A DNA stretch of 64,000 nucleotides. It comes from an uncultured Spirochaetaceae bacterium. Lineage in GTDB: Bacteria > Spirochaetota > Spirochaetia > Sphaerochaetales > Sphaerochaetaceae. The stretch is taken from assembly GCA_944389025.1 (NCBI GenBank), contig CALXKU010000011.1, positions 20,596 to 84,595 on the forward strand, in the 5' to 3' direction. Both the position numbers and the translations under genes were made by a program. Positions 1-8,648 of the stretch are shown here, piece after piece. The notes beneath the pieces were generated by a model. It saw nothing but the letters and a program-made list of their open reading frames with translations. It was not told the DNA's origin and made no database searches. Numbering within the stretch: the first letter of the stretch is position 1; every line of letters starts with the position of its first letter.

Positions 1-822
1 ATTTGGTCTCATATTGCTCTCTGTCCTTTCCCCTTTGAGTATTGTGCACGTCTTTCCGTCGAGTGCGAATGATATGGCACTGAAGTCTATATCCTCAGCA
101 TTTTTGCTGCTGAGTGCGAGGGCATAAGTCTCCCCGCTCATGTAATCAAAGAGGGCGAGCATCAGATATTCGTTTTCGTCTTTGTAGCTTGCAACAATAT
201 GGTCCGCCGTATATTGCATTCTCTGACTCATGGAGAGTGTTATATCCTCTCCCGTACTGAGTGCGTCGCTAATTGATAGCGGAGGCTCAAGAATGCTGTC
301 ATAAACACTCTCTGCGCTGAAGGAGGAGCTCTCCGCCTCACGGCCTATGATTTCTATTCCATGCACCCCTGACGGGTATATTCTTTCCCTTATCCTTTCA
401 AGGCTGATAAGATGGTCGAAATTCTCTTTTCTCATAAGAGAAAGGAAAGCCTCAATCTCAGAGCTTAGAAGATTTGTTCTCAGTTCAAGCTTTTCTCCTT
501 TTCTTATCATGTTTTCAAGAACGACTGGATTGATATCCACATACGGGGATACCGTGGAAGAAAACCTGCTTACCTCATTAACCCGCTCGGAATCTATTGA
601 GAGAAAGTAGTCATTCCTGTCCATTGCAAGTATGTTACCGCTTCTGTCATATATGGTACCTCGGAAGTACTCTGTTTCTATCCTGGGATCCCTGTAGTTC
701 GTGTTGATCACCCCTTCTTCGATGAAGAGGGTCATCAGTCTGGCAATAAGAAGGAGGGAGAGAAGGAAGAGGAAGATGAATATCGTTATTCCCTCCCTTT
801 CTGTTTTTCCATTTTTCGGCAT
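1..822 (-). CDS. Penicillin-binding protein (PBP2/FtsI type), N-terminal part
   Basis: The reverse strand is open from an ATG at 822 to the window edge, giving the first 274 residues. A cytoplasmic N-terminus is followed by one membrane helix (about residues 12-32) and then the class B PBP dimerisation motif RGTIYDRSGNILA near residue 50. The transpeptidase domain with SxxK lies outside the window, so PBP2 and FtsI cannot be told apart. Family role: D,D-transpeptidase that cross-links peptidoglycan in the periplasm. An in-frame stop six codons upstream makes 822 the only ATG start. No clear ribosome binding site precedes it. It is divergent from the LysM/M23 gene, which also fits a cell-wall role. 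The family call is firm; the subtype is open. Confidence 0.85.
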   Translation of the reverse strand, partial: MPKNGKTEREGITIFIFLFLLSLLLIARLMTLFIEEGVINTNYRDPRIETEYFRGTIYDRSGNILAMDRNDYFLSIDSERVNEVSRFSSTVSPYVDINPVVLENMIRKGEKLELRTNLLSSEIEAFLSLMRKENFDHLISLERIRERIYPSGVHGIEIIGREAESSSFSAESVYDSILEPPLSISDALSTGEDITLSMSQRMQYTADHIVASYKDENEYLMLALFDYMSGETYALALSSKNAEDIDFSAISFALDGKTCTILKGERTESNMRPN

Positions 823-920
823 ACATACAAATAAACATCAGAAAAGGAAGAAAATCAATGCTCCACCTTCATACATGACTGATTATTTGATATACTTCAA
901 TAAACTATGAAGGTAGTATT

Positions 921-1880
921 ATGAGTAGAAACGATTATGATGACATGGGTCCCTCATTTTCCCGCAGATCGAAAGGAGATAACAGAAAGACATATCTCAT
1001 CTCTTTCATGGGGGTTCTCATTGTCCTCATACTCATACTTCTATATATAGTTTTCCGTCCAGTCGATGGAAAAGATGATGCGTTTGAGCCTGGTTCTTCT
1101 TCCAGCATGGAACTTAGCATACCCTCCGTTGAGAGCATACCGGTAGAAAGAAGCACCTCATTCTCTGTTGGTGAAAAGAATGTTTCCGATAAACCATTCT
1201 TTTCATATTACACAGTTAAGGGTAGTGACAGTCTTTCCTCGATAGCCAAAGCTTTCGGAATATCTGAAGCAACAATCTCGATATTGAATGATATTGATGA
1301 TAGCACAGACCTAACGGAGGGCTTGATGCTTTCCATACCGCAGATGGATGGTCTGAAATACACGGTGAAGGAAGGCGATACGCTATCTCTAGTGCTATCT
1401 GAATATCCTGTAAGCGTCGATGAGGAGTATGTAAGAGAAATCAACAGCATCAGTGGCGAGCTTCGCGAAGGAGCGGAGATTTTCATTCCGATGAGCCTTT
1501 CTGATGATGATATCTCTTTCATAAGTCCGTCCGACGGGGTGATCAGTCATTCATTCAATGAGGATTTCAACGGAGTCCCATTAAAAGGTGTTGCCTTCTC
1601 TCAGGAGGCAGGAAGTGCTGTAAGAGCAGTTGCCGATGGTGTTGTAACCGATGCGGGGAATGACAGTGAGTTCGGACGCTATGTAAGCCTTATGCATGAG
1701 AACGGCCTGAGAAGCAGCTATTACTGTCTTGAGGTTGTCAATGTGAAAATAGGGCAGAGGGTAAGCAGTGGGGAAGTTGTCGGGACTGTCGGATTCTCGA
1801 ACAGGACTTTCGGCACGCCTACGCTTTATTTCACGATAGAGCAGGGTTCTCTGATTCAGGATCCACTTGCCTTTTTCTGA
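921..1880 (+). CDS. LysM and M23-like (LytM) envelope protein, probably non-catalytic
   Basis: 319 residues. One membrane helix lies at about 27-46. Two LysM-like segments, starting YYTVKGSDSLSSIA and KYTVKEGDTLS, follow, and a C-terminal LytM/M23 beta-sheet domain covers about 200-319. LysM binds glycan strands and active M23 enzymes cut peptide cross-links. The usual zinc ligands are not visible: the HxxxD position reads GVAFSQEAG and the terminal HxH reads TLYFT. The protein therefore resembles EnvC/NlpD-type activators or scaffolds more than a hydrolase (inference). A GAAGGT ribosome binding site precedes the ATG. The divergent neighbour is a penicillin-binding protein. Confidence 0.85.
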   Translation: MSRNDYDDMGPSFSRRSKGDNRKTYLISFMGVLIVLILILLYIVFRPVDGKDDAFEPGSSSSMELSIPSVESIPVERSTSFSVGEKNVSDKPFFSYYTVKGSDSLSSIAKAFGISEATISILNDIDDSTDLTEGLMLSIPQMDGLKYTVKEGDTLSLVLSEYPVSVDEEYVREINSISGELREGAEIFIPMSLSDDDISFISPSDGVISHSFNEDFNGVPLKGVAFSQEAGSAVRAVADGVVTDAGNDSEFGRYVSLMHENGLRSSYYCLEVVNVKIGQRVSSGEVVGTVGFSNRTFGTPTLYFTIEQGSLIQDPLAFF

Positions 1881-2130
1881 TTTCTTCTATCCTCTAGATA
1901 ATATTTTGTTTATTGAATTACGTGAATTCCCACTCTTCTCTTTTTTGCAATATTTCCGGTTTTAAGGTACATTTGCACTTCCTCTGCGCTAGAGTCTGAT
2001 TATGTGGGCGATATTGCCTCTAAAAAAATACATTTTCTGAGATTTAATTTTCTATTAACATCTTAATTCTTTTAATTAAAATAAATTATAAGAATATTTA
2101 AATTCCTTTCTCTTTTAAAGAAAAAAGTAT
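1881..2130. other. AT-rich intergenic region upstream of pstS
   Basis: About 330 bases separate the M23-like gene from pstS. No gene was found. The right part is very AT-rich and carries several TTAATT/TTAACA hexamers (2044-2049, 2055-2060, 2063-2068, 2072-2077), which may be additional weak regulator half-sites ahead of the clear direct repeat at 2131-2150. Confidence 0.5.
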
Positions 2131-2150
2131 GATTTAACAAAGATTTAACA
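2131..2150 (+). promoter_or_regulatory. Pho-box-like direct repeat upstream of pstS
   Basis: GATTTAACA occurs at 2131-2139 and again at 2142-2150, an exact repeat with 11-bp period. PhoB/PhoP response regulators bind direct repeats with this helical period, and TTAACA is the Bacillus PhoP half-site. The site lies 60 bases before the pstS start in an operon that encodes its own PhoB and PhoR. Binding is inferred. Confidence 0.6.
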
Positions 2151-2209
2151 TGAATGAGCAAAAAGATTTTACTTTGTGCAATGAGAATGTAGGCCGTAAG
2201 GAGAAAGAA

Positions 2210-3016
2210 ATGAAAAAGATTCTTGTTACATTGTTAGTAGCGCTTTGCGCATGCACACTGTTTGCTCAGGGAGCCAATGAGTCAGCTTCTCAGAGTGTAA
2301 GCACAGACGGATCTACAAGCATGGAGAGCGTCGTTCTCTCACTTGCCGAGGTTTTTGAGGAGAATACCGGAATAGTTGTCACATATAATCCGACAGGAAG
2401 CGGAAGTGGAATAACTGCTGCTCAGGAGGGTAGGGCTGATATCGGACTTTCTTCAAGAGCTCTCAAGGATAGTGAGGTTGCATCCGGTCTTACAGGTACG
2501 ACGGTCGCCCTTGATGGAATCGCAATCATCGTAAACCCGGAAAACCCTGTCTCTGACCTTACTGTGGATCAGATTGCGGCTCTTTACACTGGTGAGTTTA
2601 CAAACTGGGCAGAGGTAGGCGGAAATGATGCTCCAGTTGTTCTTATCGGAAGAGAAGCTGGAAGTGGAACAAGGGATGGCTTTGAGTCGATTACAGGTAC
2701 AGAGGATGTTTGCAAGTACAGCCAGGAGCTTACAAGTACCGGTGCTGTTATCACTGCAGTTGTATCAAATCCGAATGCGATTGGCTATGCTTCCCTCTCA
2801 GCAGTAAACGATACGGTTAAGACAGTTCTAGTAAACGGAGTCGCACCTTCAGAGGAAACAGTACTCTCCGGAGACTACCAGATTCAGAGACCGTTCGTGT
2901 TCGTAACTAAGAGCGACAGTGCGCTTTCAGAGTCCGCACAGCAGTTCTTCGACTTCGCTCTTTCCACGGATGCATCCGATATCATCGCGGATGCGGGAGC
3001 CGTTCCTCTTGTATAA
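2210..3016 (+). CDS. pstS: Phosphate ABC transporter substrate-binding protein PstS
   Basis: 268 residues. It binds inorganic phosphate outside the inner membrane and delivers it to PstCA. The N-terminus MKKILVTLLVALCAC is a signal peptide, and LCAC (Cys15) could be a spirochaete-type lipobox, so it may be a lipoprotein. The phosphate-binding fold shows DGSTSM, NPTGSGSG and GREAGSGTRDGF, typical of PstS. The ATG at 2210 was chosen over an upstream in-frame ATG at 2150 because AAGGAG (2198-2203) sits at proper distance and the signal peptide begins there. First gene of pstSCAB-phoU-phoBR. Likely induced by phosphate limitation through the repeat at 2131-2150. Confidence 0.95.
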   Translation: MKKILVTLLVALCACTLFAQGANESASQSVSTDGSTSMESVVLSLAEVFEENTGIVVTYNPTGSGSGITAAQEGRADIGLSSRALKDSEVASGLTGTTVALDGIAIIVNPENPVSDLTVDQIAALYTGEFTNWAEVGGNDAPVVLIGREAGSGTRDGFESITGTEDVCKYSQELTSTGAVITAVVSNPNAIGYASLSAVNDTVKTVLVNGVAPSEETVLSGDYQIQRPFVFVTKSDSALSESAQQFFDFALSTDASDIIADAGAVPLV

Positions 3017-3030
3017 GGAAAAGGATTCAT

Positions 3031-3942
3031 ATGAGTCTTAACGAACGGATTACAGTTCTCGTTTCGGGTTACAAGGCTAACCCGAAACGTCTTATTGAGG
3101 ACCTGATACATTTTATTTTTCTCATTCTGGGGCTGATTACGGTGGGGTGCGTGCTCATCATCACAATATACCTCATCATAAGCGGTCTGCCCGCGATAAT
3201 CGAGATCGGTCCTATTGAGTTCCTTTTCGGAACAAGATGGGCAAGTACGGCAAGTGAGCCTGCTTTCGGCATCCTTCCATTTATTCTTACAAGCATCTAT
3301 GGAACTGCTGGAGCGATAATAATCGGTGTTCCTATCGGATTCTTCGTTGCCGTATATCTTGCAAAGATGGCACCAAGGAAATTCAAGGAGACGATGCAGC
3401 TATGCGTTGGAGTGCTTGCTGGAATTCCATCGGTAATCTACGGCCTTGTAGGCATGTCCGTACTCGTACCTGCAATTAGAGCTATATTCGATGTTCCTGA
3501 CGGAGCAAGCCTTTTTGCGGCTATAATCGTTCTTTCCGTCATGATACTTCCATCTGTTATAAACGTATCGCTCTCTGCTTTGGAGGCGGTTCCTCATGAG
3601 TATGAGGAGGCATCCCTTTCTCTTGGTGCGACAAGCATTGAAACCTATTTCAGAGTGACTGTTCCTGCTGCTCGAAGCGGAATCTTCACTGCGATAGTTC
3701 TTGGTATAGGAAGGGCGATCGGGGAGGCTATGGCGATAATGATGGTTGCGGGAAACGTTGCAAATATGCCAGGCCTTTTCAAATCTGTACGCTTTCTTAC
3801 AACAGCGGTAGCAAGTGAGATGAGCTATTCATCCGGACTTCAGAGGGAGGCGCTTTTCTCAATCGCACTTGTGCTCTTCTTCTTCATCATGCTCATAAAC
3901 GCCGTACTGAACTTTCTAAAGACAAGGAGTCAGAAGATATGA
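3031..3942 (+). CDS. pstC: Phosphate ABC transporter permease PstC
   Basis: 303 residues, one of the two membrane channel subunits of the high-affinity phosphate importer. About six hydrophobic helices are visible. The EAA loop reads EYEEASLSLGATSIETYFRVTVP (residues about 190-212), the contact for the PstB ATPase. Helix motifs such as GIPSVIYGLVGM match the PstC/PstA family. It starts 14 bases after pstS with AAGGA upstream and ends overlapping pstA by ATGA, indicating translational coupling. Confidence 0.95.
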   Translation: MSLNERITVLVSGYKANPKRLIEDLIHFIFLILGLITVGCVLIITIYLIISGLPAIIEIGPIEFLFGTRWASTASEPAFGILPFILTSIYGTAGAIIIGVPIGFFVAVYLAKMAPRKFKETMQLCVGVLAGIPSVIYGLVGMSVLVPAIRAIFDVPDGASLFAAIIVLSVMILPSVINVSLSALEAVPHEYEEASLSLGATSIETYFRVTVPAARSGIFTAIVLGIGRAIGEAMAIMMVAGNVANMPGLFKSVRFLTTAVASEMSYSSGLQREALFSIALVLFFFIMLINAVLNFLKTRSQKI

Positions 3943-4805
3943 TAGAAGGTCTTTCAACAAAAAGAAAAGTGTGGTGTCTCATCATGAGGACACTTTGCTA
4001 CATCTCTCTTGTCATAGTCGTCGCCCTTACGGCATTTATGCTTCTTTACGTACTCTTCAAGGGGATTCCGAACATAATCGAAAATCCAAGGATGCTCATA
4101 GAGACACCGAGCGTGAGACGTGGAATTGACGGAATCCTTCCTGATATCATGAACACGGTGTATGTGGTTATCGCCACGCTAATCATGGTTCTTCCCCTTG
4201 GAGTAGGAGCTGCGATCTATCTGACTGAGTATGCCAGGAACAGAAGGGTGGTTGAAATCATAGAATTCGCAAGCGAGACCCTCTCCGGCATCCCTTCGAT
4301 AATCTACGGGCTCGTTGGAATGCTTTTATTCGTACAGCTTTTGGGATTCAGAACGTCCCTTCTTGCTGGAAGCTGTACACTCGTCATCATGAATCTTCCA
4401 ACCATCATGAGGACTACGGAGGAGGCGCTCAAGACCGTGCCTCAGAGCTATAGGGAAGGGGCTTTCGCACTTGGAGCTGGAAAATGGCGGGTGATTAGGA
4501 CCGTAGTCCTTCCAACCTGCATAAACGGAATTGTTACAGGCTGCATCCTTACAGTCGGAAGGATACTCGGGGAGTCTGCTGCTCTGCTTTTCACAGCTGG
4601 TCTTGCCCACAGACTTTACGGCTTTTTCGAAGGTATGGCGAACAGCGGCGCAACACTTACAGTCGCACTCTATGTATACGCCTCTGAGCGTGGTGATTTC
4701 GATATCGCATACGCCATCGCGGCAATCCTGATAATCCTCACGGTTATCATAAATCTCATAACTACATATCTAGGCAGGATCATGGAAAGGAGAAACGGAC
4801 AGTGA
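3939..4805 (+). CDS. pstA: Phosphate ABC transporter permease PstA
   Basis: 288 residues, the second membrane subunit of the phosphate importer. It contains six hydrophobic helices, the family stretch [13 protein letters not shown] and an EAA loop ([22 protein letters not shown]) that docks on PstB. The ATG overlaps the pstC stop by four bases with AAGGAG at 3923-3928. Its stop overlaps the pstB GTG. Position after pstC and before pstB fixes the assignment as PstA. Confidence 0.95.
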   Translation: MIEGLSTKRKVWCLIMRTLCYISLVIVVALTAFMLLYVLFKGIPNIIENPRMLIETPSVRRGIDGILPDIMNTVYVVIATLIMVLPLGVGAAIYLTEYARNRRVVEIIEFASETLSGIPSIIYGLVGMLLFVQLLGFRTSLLAGSCTLVIMNLPTIMRTTEEALKTVPQSYREGAFALGAGKWRVIRTVVLPTCINGIVTGCILTVGRILGESAALLFTAGLAHRLYGFFEGMANSGATLTVALYVYASERGDFDIAYAIAAILIILTVIINLITTYLGRIMERRNGQ

Positions 4806-5557
4806 ACAGCATAATTGAAGCAAAGCATATGAATCTCTGGTATTCTCAGATGCAGGCGCTCAAAGATATAAACATAAACATTGAGGAGAAGAACATCACC
4901 GCTCTTATCGGACCATCGGGGTGCGGAAAAAGTACTTTCCTCAGAACTCTTAACAGGATGAACGACCTCATCGCAGGGGTAAGAATCACAGGGGACATCC
5001 TTTATGAGGGGGAGGACATATTCTCTCCTAAAGTCGATGTTAACGGCCTCAGACGCGATATCGGAATGGTTTTCCAGAAGCCGAATCCGTTCATGATGAG
5101 CATATATGACAACATTGCGTATGGTCCGCGGACTAATGGTATAAAGAACAAGGCAAAGCTCGATCAGATTGTCGAAGAAGCTCTTAGGAACGCCGCCCTC
5201 TGGGATGAGGTAAAGGACAGGCTCAAAAAGAGTGCCCTCGGACTCTCCGGTGGTCAGCAGCAGAGGCTCTGCATCGCACGTGCACTCGCAGTTCAGCCCA
5301 AGGTTCTTTTAATGGATGAGCCGACGAGCGCTCTCGATCCGATTAGTACCAGCCGCATTGAGGATTTGGCAATGGAACTGAAAAAGGATTATACTATCGT
5401 CATCGTAACTCACAATATGCAGCAGGCACTGCGTATTTCAGATAAGACTGCGTTTTTCTTCCTCGGAGAGCTTATCGAGGTAGGGGATACGGAGCAGATA
5501 TTCTCCAACCCGAAGGAAAAGCAGACAGAAGACTATATCACAGGAAGGTTTGGCTGA
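4802..5557 (+). CDS. pstB: Phosphate ABC transporter ATP-binding protein PstB
   Basis: 251 residues, the ATPase that powers phosphate import. Walker A is GPSGCGKST (near residue 37), the signature is [14 protein letters not shown], Walker B is [13 protein letters not shown], and the switch His is in IVTHNM. Length is usual for PstB. The start is GTG at 4802, overlapping the pstA stop (GTGA) with AGGAG about nine bases upstream. Confidence 0.95.
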   Translation: MNSIIEAKHMNLWYSQMQALKDININIEEKNITALIGPSGCGKSTFLRTLNRMNDLIAGVRITGDILYEGEDIFSPKVDVNGLRRDIGMVFQKPNPFMMSIYDNIAYGPRTNGIKNKAKLDQIVEEALRNAALWDEVKDRLKKSALGLSGGQQQRLCIARALAVQPKVLLMDEPTSALDPISTSRIEDLAMELKKDYTIVIVTHNMQQALRISDKTAFFFLGELIEVGDTEQIFSNPKEKQTEDYITGRFG

Positions 5558-5558
5558 T

Positions 5559-6209
5559 ATGACATTCACACTTAACATAGATGAGGAAATCGCTTCTTTA
5601 AAGACGGATATCGTGAGAATGGCATCGCTTTGCGAGAAGGCGCTCTATTTCGTATCTTCCCTTGTTGACGGGAAAGAAAGGGATCTGAGGGACATTCAGG
5701 AACTCAGTGACCAGATAGAGAAGAGTGAGAGGGAGATAGAGCAGGAGTGCATGAGAATCCTTCTAAGGCGTCACCCTGTTGCCAAGGACCTGAGAAGCGT
5801 CTCGGCTGCACTCAGGATAATTACCGACCTTGAGAGGATAGGAAATAACAGTCTCGATCTTGCCGAGGCGATAAACTACTGTGAGAACAGGGACATCCTC
5901 CAGGAGATAGAACTGCCTAAGATGATTGAAGAGGTCTCCAAGATGCTCACGGATGCAACCGATGCATTCGTAATGCGTAATGAGGAGAAAGCTGAAGCTG
6001 TCATCAGGGAGGATGATGTGCTTGACGCTCTCTTTGTCACTGCGAAAGAGGGGCTTATCAGGATGATCAAGAGCAGTGTCGATGGAATAGAGGAAGCTCC
6101 CGATGCCCTGCTTGCGGCAAAATATCTTGAGCGAATGGGGGATCACTGCGTGAACCTTTCCCGACAGCTCATATGGTCGGTCTCAGGAGATATGAACTTA
6201 CAGCCATGA
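5559..6209 (+). CDS. phoU: Phosphate signalling regulator PhoU
   Basis: 216 residues, all-helical. It holds two PhoU repeats, each with the metal-binding E(R)xGD/N-type helix: LERIGNNSLDLAEA in the first and LERMGDHCVNLSRQ in the second. PhoU links PstB state to PhoR, turning off the regulon when phosphate is sufficient. An in-frame TTG at 5550 is too close to AGGAAGG (5542-5548), so the ATG at 5559 with ten-base spacing is preferred. It is the fifth gene of the operon and overlaps phoB by ATGA. Confidence 0.92.
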   Translation: MTFTLNIDEEIASLKTDIVRMASLCEKALYFVSSLVDGKERDLRDIQELSDQIEKSEREIEQECMRILLRRHPVAKDLRSVSAALRIITDLERIGNNSLDLAEAINYCENRDILQEIELPKMIEEVSKMLTDATDAFVMRNEEKAEAVIREDDVLDALFVTAKEGLIRMIKSSVDGIEEAPDALLAAKYLERMGDHCVNLSRQLIWSVSGDMNLQP

Positions 6210-6892
6210 TTTACATTCTTGAAGATGACGCATCAATTCTGAAGCTTGTAGAGTACACACTCTCATCCAATGGATACGAGGTTATGGGCTTTGACAGGCC
6301 TAGTATGTTTCTCAAAGCCATCTCTGAGAGGAAGCCGGAGCTTGTGCTTCTTGATATCATGCTTCCTGAGATGAGCGGTCTCGATGTCCTCAAGAGGATA
6401 AGAAGGGAGCGCAAATATGATGATGTAATAGTTATCATGCTAACAGCGAAGAGCAGTGAGTATGATAAGGTGCTCGGTCTAGATCTGGGAAGCGATGATT
6501 ACATTGCAAAACCGTTCGGGATGATGGAACTTCTTGCCCGTATCAAGGCCGCACTTCGTCGCCGAGAGAGAGGTGTTTCGCACGATGAAGGCAAGCTCAG
6601 CTACGGGCCAGTCATCCTTGATAGCAGGGCACATGTCGTAACAGTCGATGGACACGAGATTCAGATGACACTGAAAGAATACTCGCTTTTGAAGCTCCTC
6701 ATGGAGAATGAAGGTATCTGTCTCTCAAGGGACAGCATCCTGAATACCGTCTGGGGATATGCCTTCGATGGGGAGAACAGGACCGTCGATGTTCATGTTA
6801 GAAGAATAAGGGAGAAGCTTGGCAATCACGGCACTATGATTCAGACGGTTGCCGGAGTAGGGTATAGGTTTAAGTATGAAGCTCAGCAATAA
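6206..6892 (+). CDS. phoB: Response regulator PhoB/PhoP, OmpR family
   Basis: 228 residues. The receiver domain (1 to about 120) has the acidic pair D7/D8, phosphoacceptor D50 in LVLLDIMLPE, the Thr of MLTAKSS and the Lys of DYIAKPFG. A winged-helix DNA-binding domain (about 130-225) ends in the usual VRRIREKL and VAGVGYRF. Its likely targets include the 11-bp direct repeat upstream of pstS. The ATG at 6206 overlaps the phoU stop. An upstream in-frame start at 6173 adds residues not expected for a receiver domain. It is cotranscribed with the transporter, unlike the separate phoBR of E. coli. Confidence 0.92.
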   Translation: MIYILEDDASILKLVEYTLSSNGYEVMGFDRPSMFLKAISERKPELVLLDIMLPEMSGLDVLKRIRRERKYDDVIVIMLTAKSSEYDKVLGLDLGSDDYIAKPFGMMELLARIKAALRRRERGVSHDEGKLSYGPVILDSRAHVVTVDGHEIQMTLKEYSLLKLLMENEGICLSRDSILNTVWGYAFDGENRTVDVHVRRIREKLGNHGTMIQTVAGVGYRFKYEAQQ

Positions 6893-8474
6893 ATTGTTTT
6901 TAACCATGATGATAATAGTTGTCATAGCAGTGGTGCTCACTTCCGTCTTTACTGTAAATGCGGTCTATCGCGGATATGAGGAGAGCATAACCAATGAGCT
7001 GCTTTCAACTCTTCGCCTGATTGACAGCAGTGATGTAGACCCCTCAAGCCTTGTTTACGGGAGCAGAAGATTCACTGAGATCGCCCCTGATGGTACTGTC
7101 ATCTATGACTCTGTCGCTGATTCAAGCGATATGGATAACCACCAGATGCGCCCTGAGGTGCAGATGGCTCTTCTAAATCTCGTAGGACAGGATGTGAGGG
7201 AGAGCTCCACACTCCTTGAGAGCATGTTCTATGTTGCTATCCTTTCAGAGGAGGGGAACGTTCTCCGCCTCAGTGAGAGCCAAGACAGCCTCTACGCGTT
7301 CATACTCTCTTCCCTTCCGTTCCTTGTTGTCATTCTTGCCCTGATAATAATTCTTTCTCTTATCGTCTCAAGTCAGCTTTCACGGCGCATTGTCCGCCCT
7401 ATAAACGAGATAGATCTCGATAATCCGATGGATGATGACAAGCTATATGAGGAGCTCAGTCCTCTTGTCAGAAGGATAGCGGAGCAGAAGGGGGCCATTG
7501 AGGATCAGATGAGGATGCTCGAGAGGGATAAGAATGAGCTTTCGCTGATTGTCAAAAGCATGAAGGACGGCCTCATAATCATTAGGCGCAACGGTGAGAT
7601 TCTGATGATCAATGATGCGGCAAAGACACTTATGGGTAAGAATACCGATGAGGAGTTTTCCACCCTTATCGAGCTTGGACGGGAGGATCTTTTCTTCTCC
7701 ATTATAGAAAAAGGCTCGGCAGAGGGTAGAATGAAGGTCGAAGGCAGAACTGTCGAAGTTCACGCCGAGGAGGTCGAAGGTGTTGGTTCTGCAATACTTT
7801 TGTTCGATGTGTCGGATAAGAGTGCACTCGAAATGAAGGAGCGTGAGTTTATTCAGAATGTCTCCCATGAGCTTAAAACACCTTTGACGAGTATCAGCGG
7901 ATACTCTGAGCTTATCATGCGAGACCAGGTTGATAAGGACCATATCAGGGAATTCTCTAGCCAGATCTACAGTGAGGCGAAGAGGCTCTATCAGCTGATC
8001 GAGGATATAATGGCAATAAGCAGGCTCGATGAAGATAAGAGTGTCTCATTCTCTTATCTCTCTGTGAATTCTGTAGCAAAAGACGTGCTTGATTCCATTT
8101 CAAATCCTATTGTCAGACTGAAAGAGAATGCTTCTCTTGACATCAATGGCAATTCAACACTCATCTTTGAAGCGATATACAATCTTGTGGATAACGCAAT
8201 CAAGTATAACAGGGACGCAAATCCCATAACGGTCGAGATAGATTCCGACTCATTTGCCGTGATAGATAACGGCATCGGGCTTTCTCCATATGACAGGGAG
8301 AGGGTGTTCGACCGTTTCTACCGCGTTGATAAATCCCGCAGCCGCCAGACAGGTGGAACAGGGCTGGGACTAAGCATAGTAAAGAGCATCGCCGAGCGTC
8401 ACGGTGCGAAGATAGAGATAAGCAGTACCCTTGGCCAGGGAACGACGATACGTCTTACATTCCCTTCAAAATGA
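6876..8474 (+). CDS. phoR: Phosphate sensor histidine kinase PhoR
   Basis: 532 residues. There are two membrane helices (about 7-28 and 143-165) with a roughly 115-residue extracytoplasmic loop between them, larger than in E. coli PhoR. A PAS-like region (about 210-310) follows. The HisKA box FIQNVSHELKTPLTS has phosphoacceptor His331. The ATPase domain carries DNAIKYN, DNGIGL and GTGLGLSI. It autophosphorylates and sets the phosphorylation state of PhoB. The start overlaps phoB by 17 bases, so expression is coupled. An intrinsic terminator follows at 8484. Confidence 0.92.
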   Translation: MKLSNKLFLTMMIIVVIAVVLTSVFTVNAVYRGYEESITNELLSTLRLIDSSDVDPSSLVYGSRRFTEIAPDGTVIYDSVADSSDMDNHQMRPEVQMALLNLVGQDVRESSTLLESMFYVAILSEEGNVLRLSESQDSLYAFILSSLPFLVVILALIIILSLIVSSQLSRRIVRPINEIDLDNPMDDDKLYEELSPLVRRIAEQKGAIEDQMRMLERDKNELSLIVKSMKDGLIIIRRNGEILMINDAAKTLMGKNTDEEFSTLIELGREDLFFSIIEKGSAEGRMKVEGRTVEVHAEEVEGVGSAILLFDVSDKSALEMKEREFIQNVSHELKTPLTSISGYSELIMRDQVDKDHIREFSSQIYSEAKRLYQLIEDIMAISRLDEDKSVSFSYLSVNSVAKDVLDSISNPIVRLKENASLDINGNSTLIFEAIYNLVDNAIKYNRDANPITVEIDSDSFAVIDNGIGLSPYDRERVFDRFYRVDKSRSRQTGGTGLGLSIVKSIAERHGAKIEISSTLGQGTTIRLTFPSK

Positions 8475-8483
8475 TTTTATGCT

Positions 8484-8520
8484 TTCCCTCTTCATCTTAG
8501 GAGAGGGAATTTTCTTCTTC
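8484..8520 (+). terminator. Intrinsic terminator of the pst-pho operon
   Basis: Stem TTCCCTCT (8484-8491) pairs with AGAGGGAA (8502-8509) and is followed by a T-rich tract. It lies ten bases after the phoR stop. Confidence 0.8.
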
Positions 8521-8606
8521 CTTTCTTTTTTTTCTCATCAGAATGTGGAAATCATTGAAAATAATTAATATTAACCATGACTTTCAGATGGTAAAATCAT
8601 ACTCAT

Positions 8607-8621
8607 TTACATAAAATGTAA
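8607..8621 (+). promoter_or_regulatory. Palindromic operator upstream of acyl-CoA synthetase 1
   Basis: TTACATAAAATGTAA is an inverted repeat (TTACAT/ATGTAA, 3-base spacer) 27 bases before the start codon. The identical 15-mer precedes the second paralogue at 10435-10449. It may overlap the -10 region (TAAAAT inside it). The cognate regulator is not in the window. Confidence 0.6.
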
Positions 8622-8648
8622 AAGCGTAAAACAAGAAAGGAGACTCAT

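Noticed and set aside
647..838. Minus-strand frame starting at 838, possible frameshift partner of the penicillin-binding protein
   Set aside because: The ATG at 822 gives a complete membrane anchor and PBP motif in its own frame, so no frameshift is needed.
701..910. Plus-strand frame of 69 codons before the LysM/M23 gene
   Set aside because: It overlaps the start of the penicillin-binding protein gene on the other strand and has a basic low-complexity product.
7443..7943. Minus-strand open frame of 166 codons
   Set aside because: Antisense to phoR between the PAS-like and HisKA regions.
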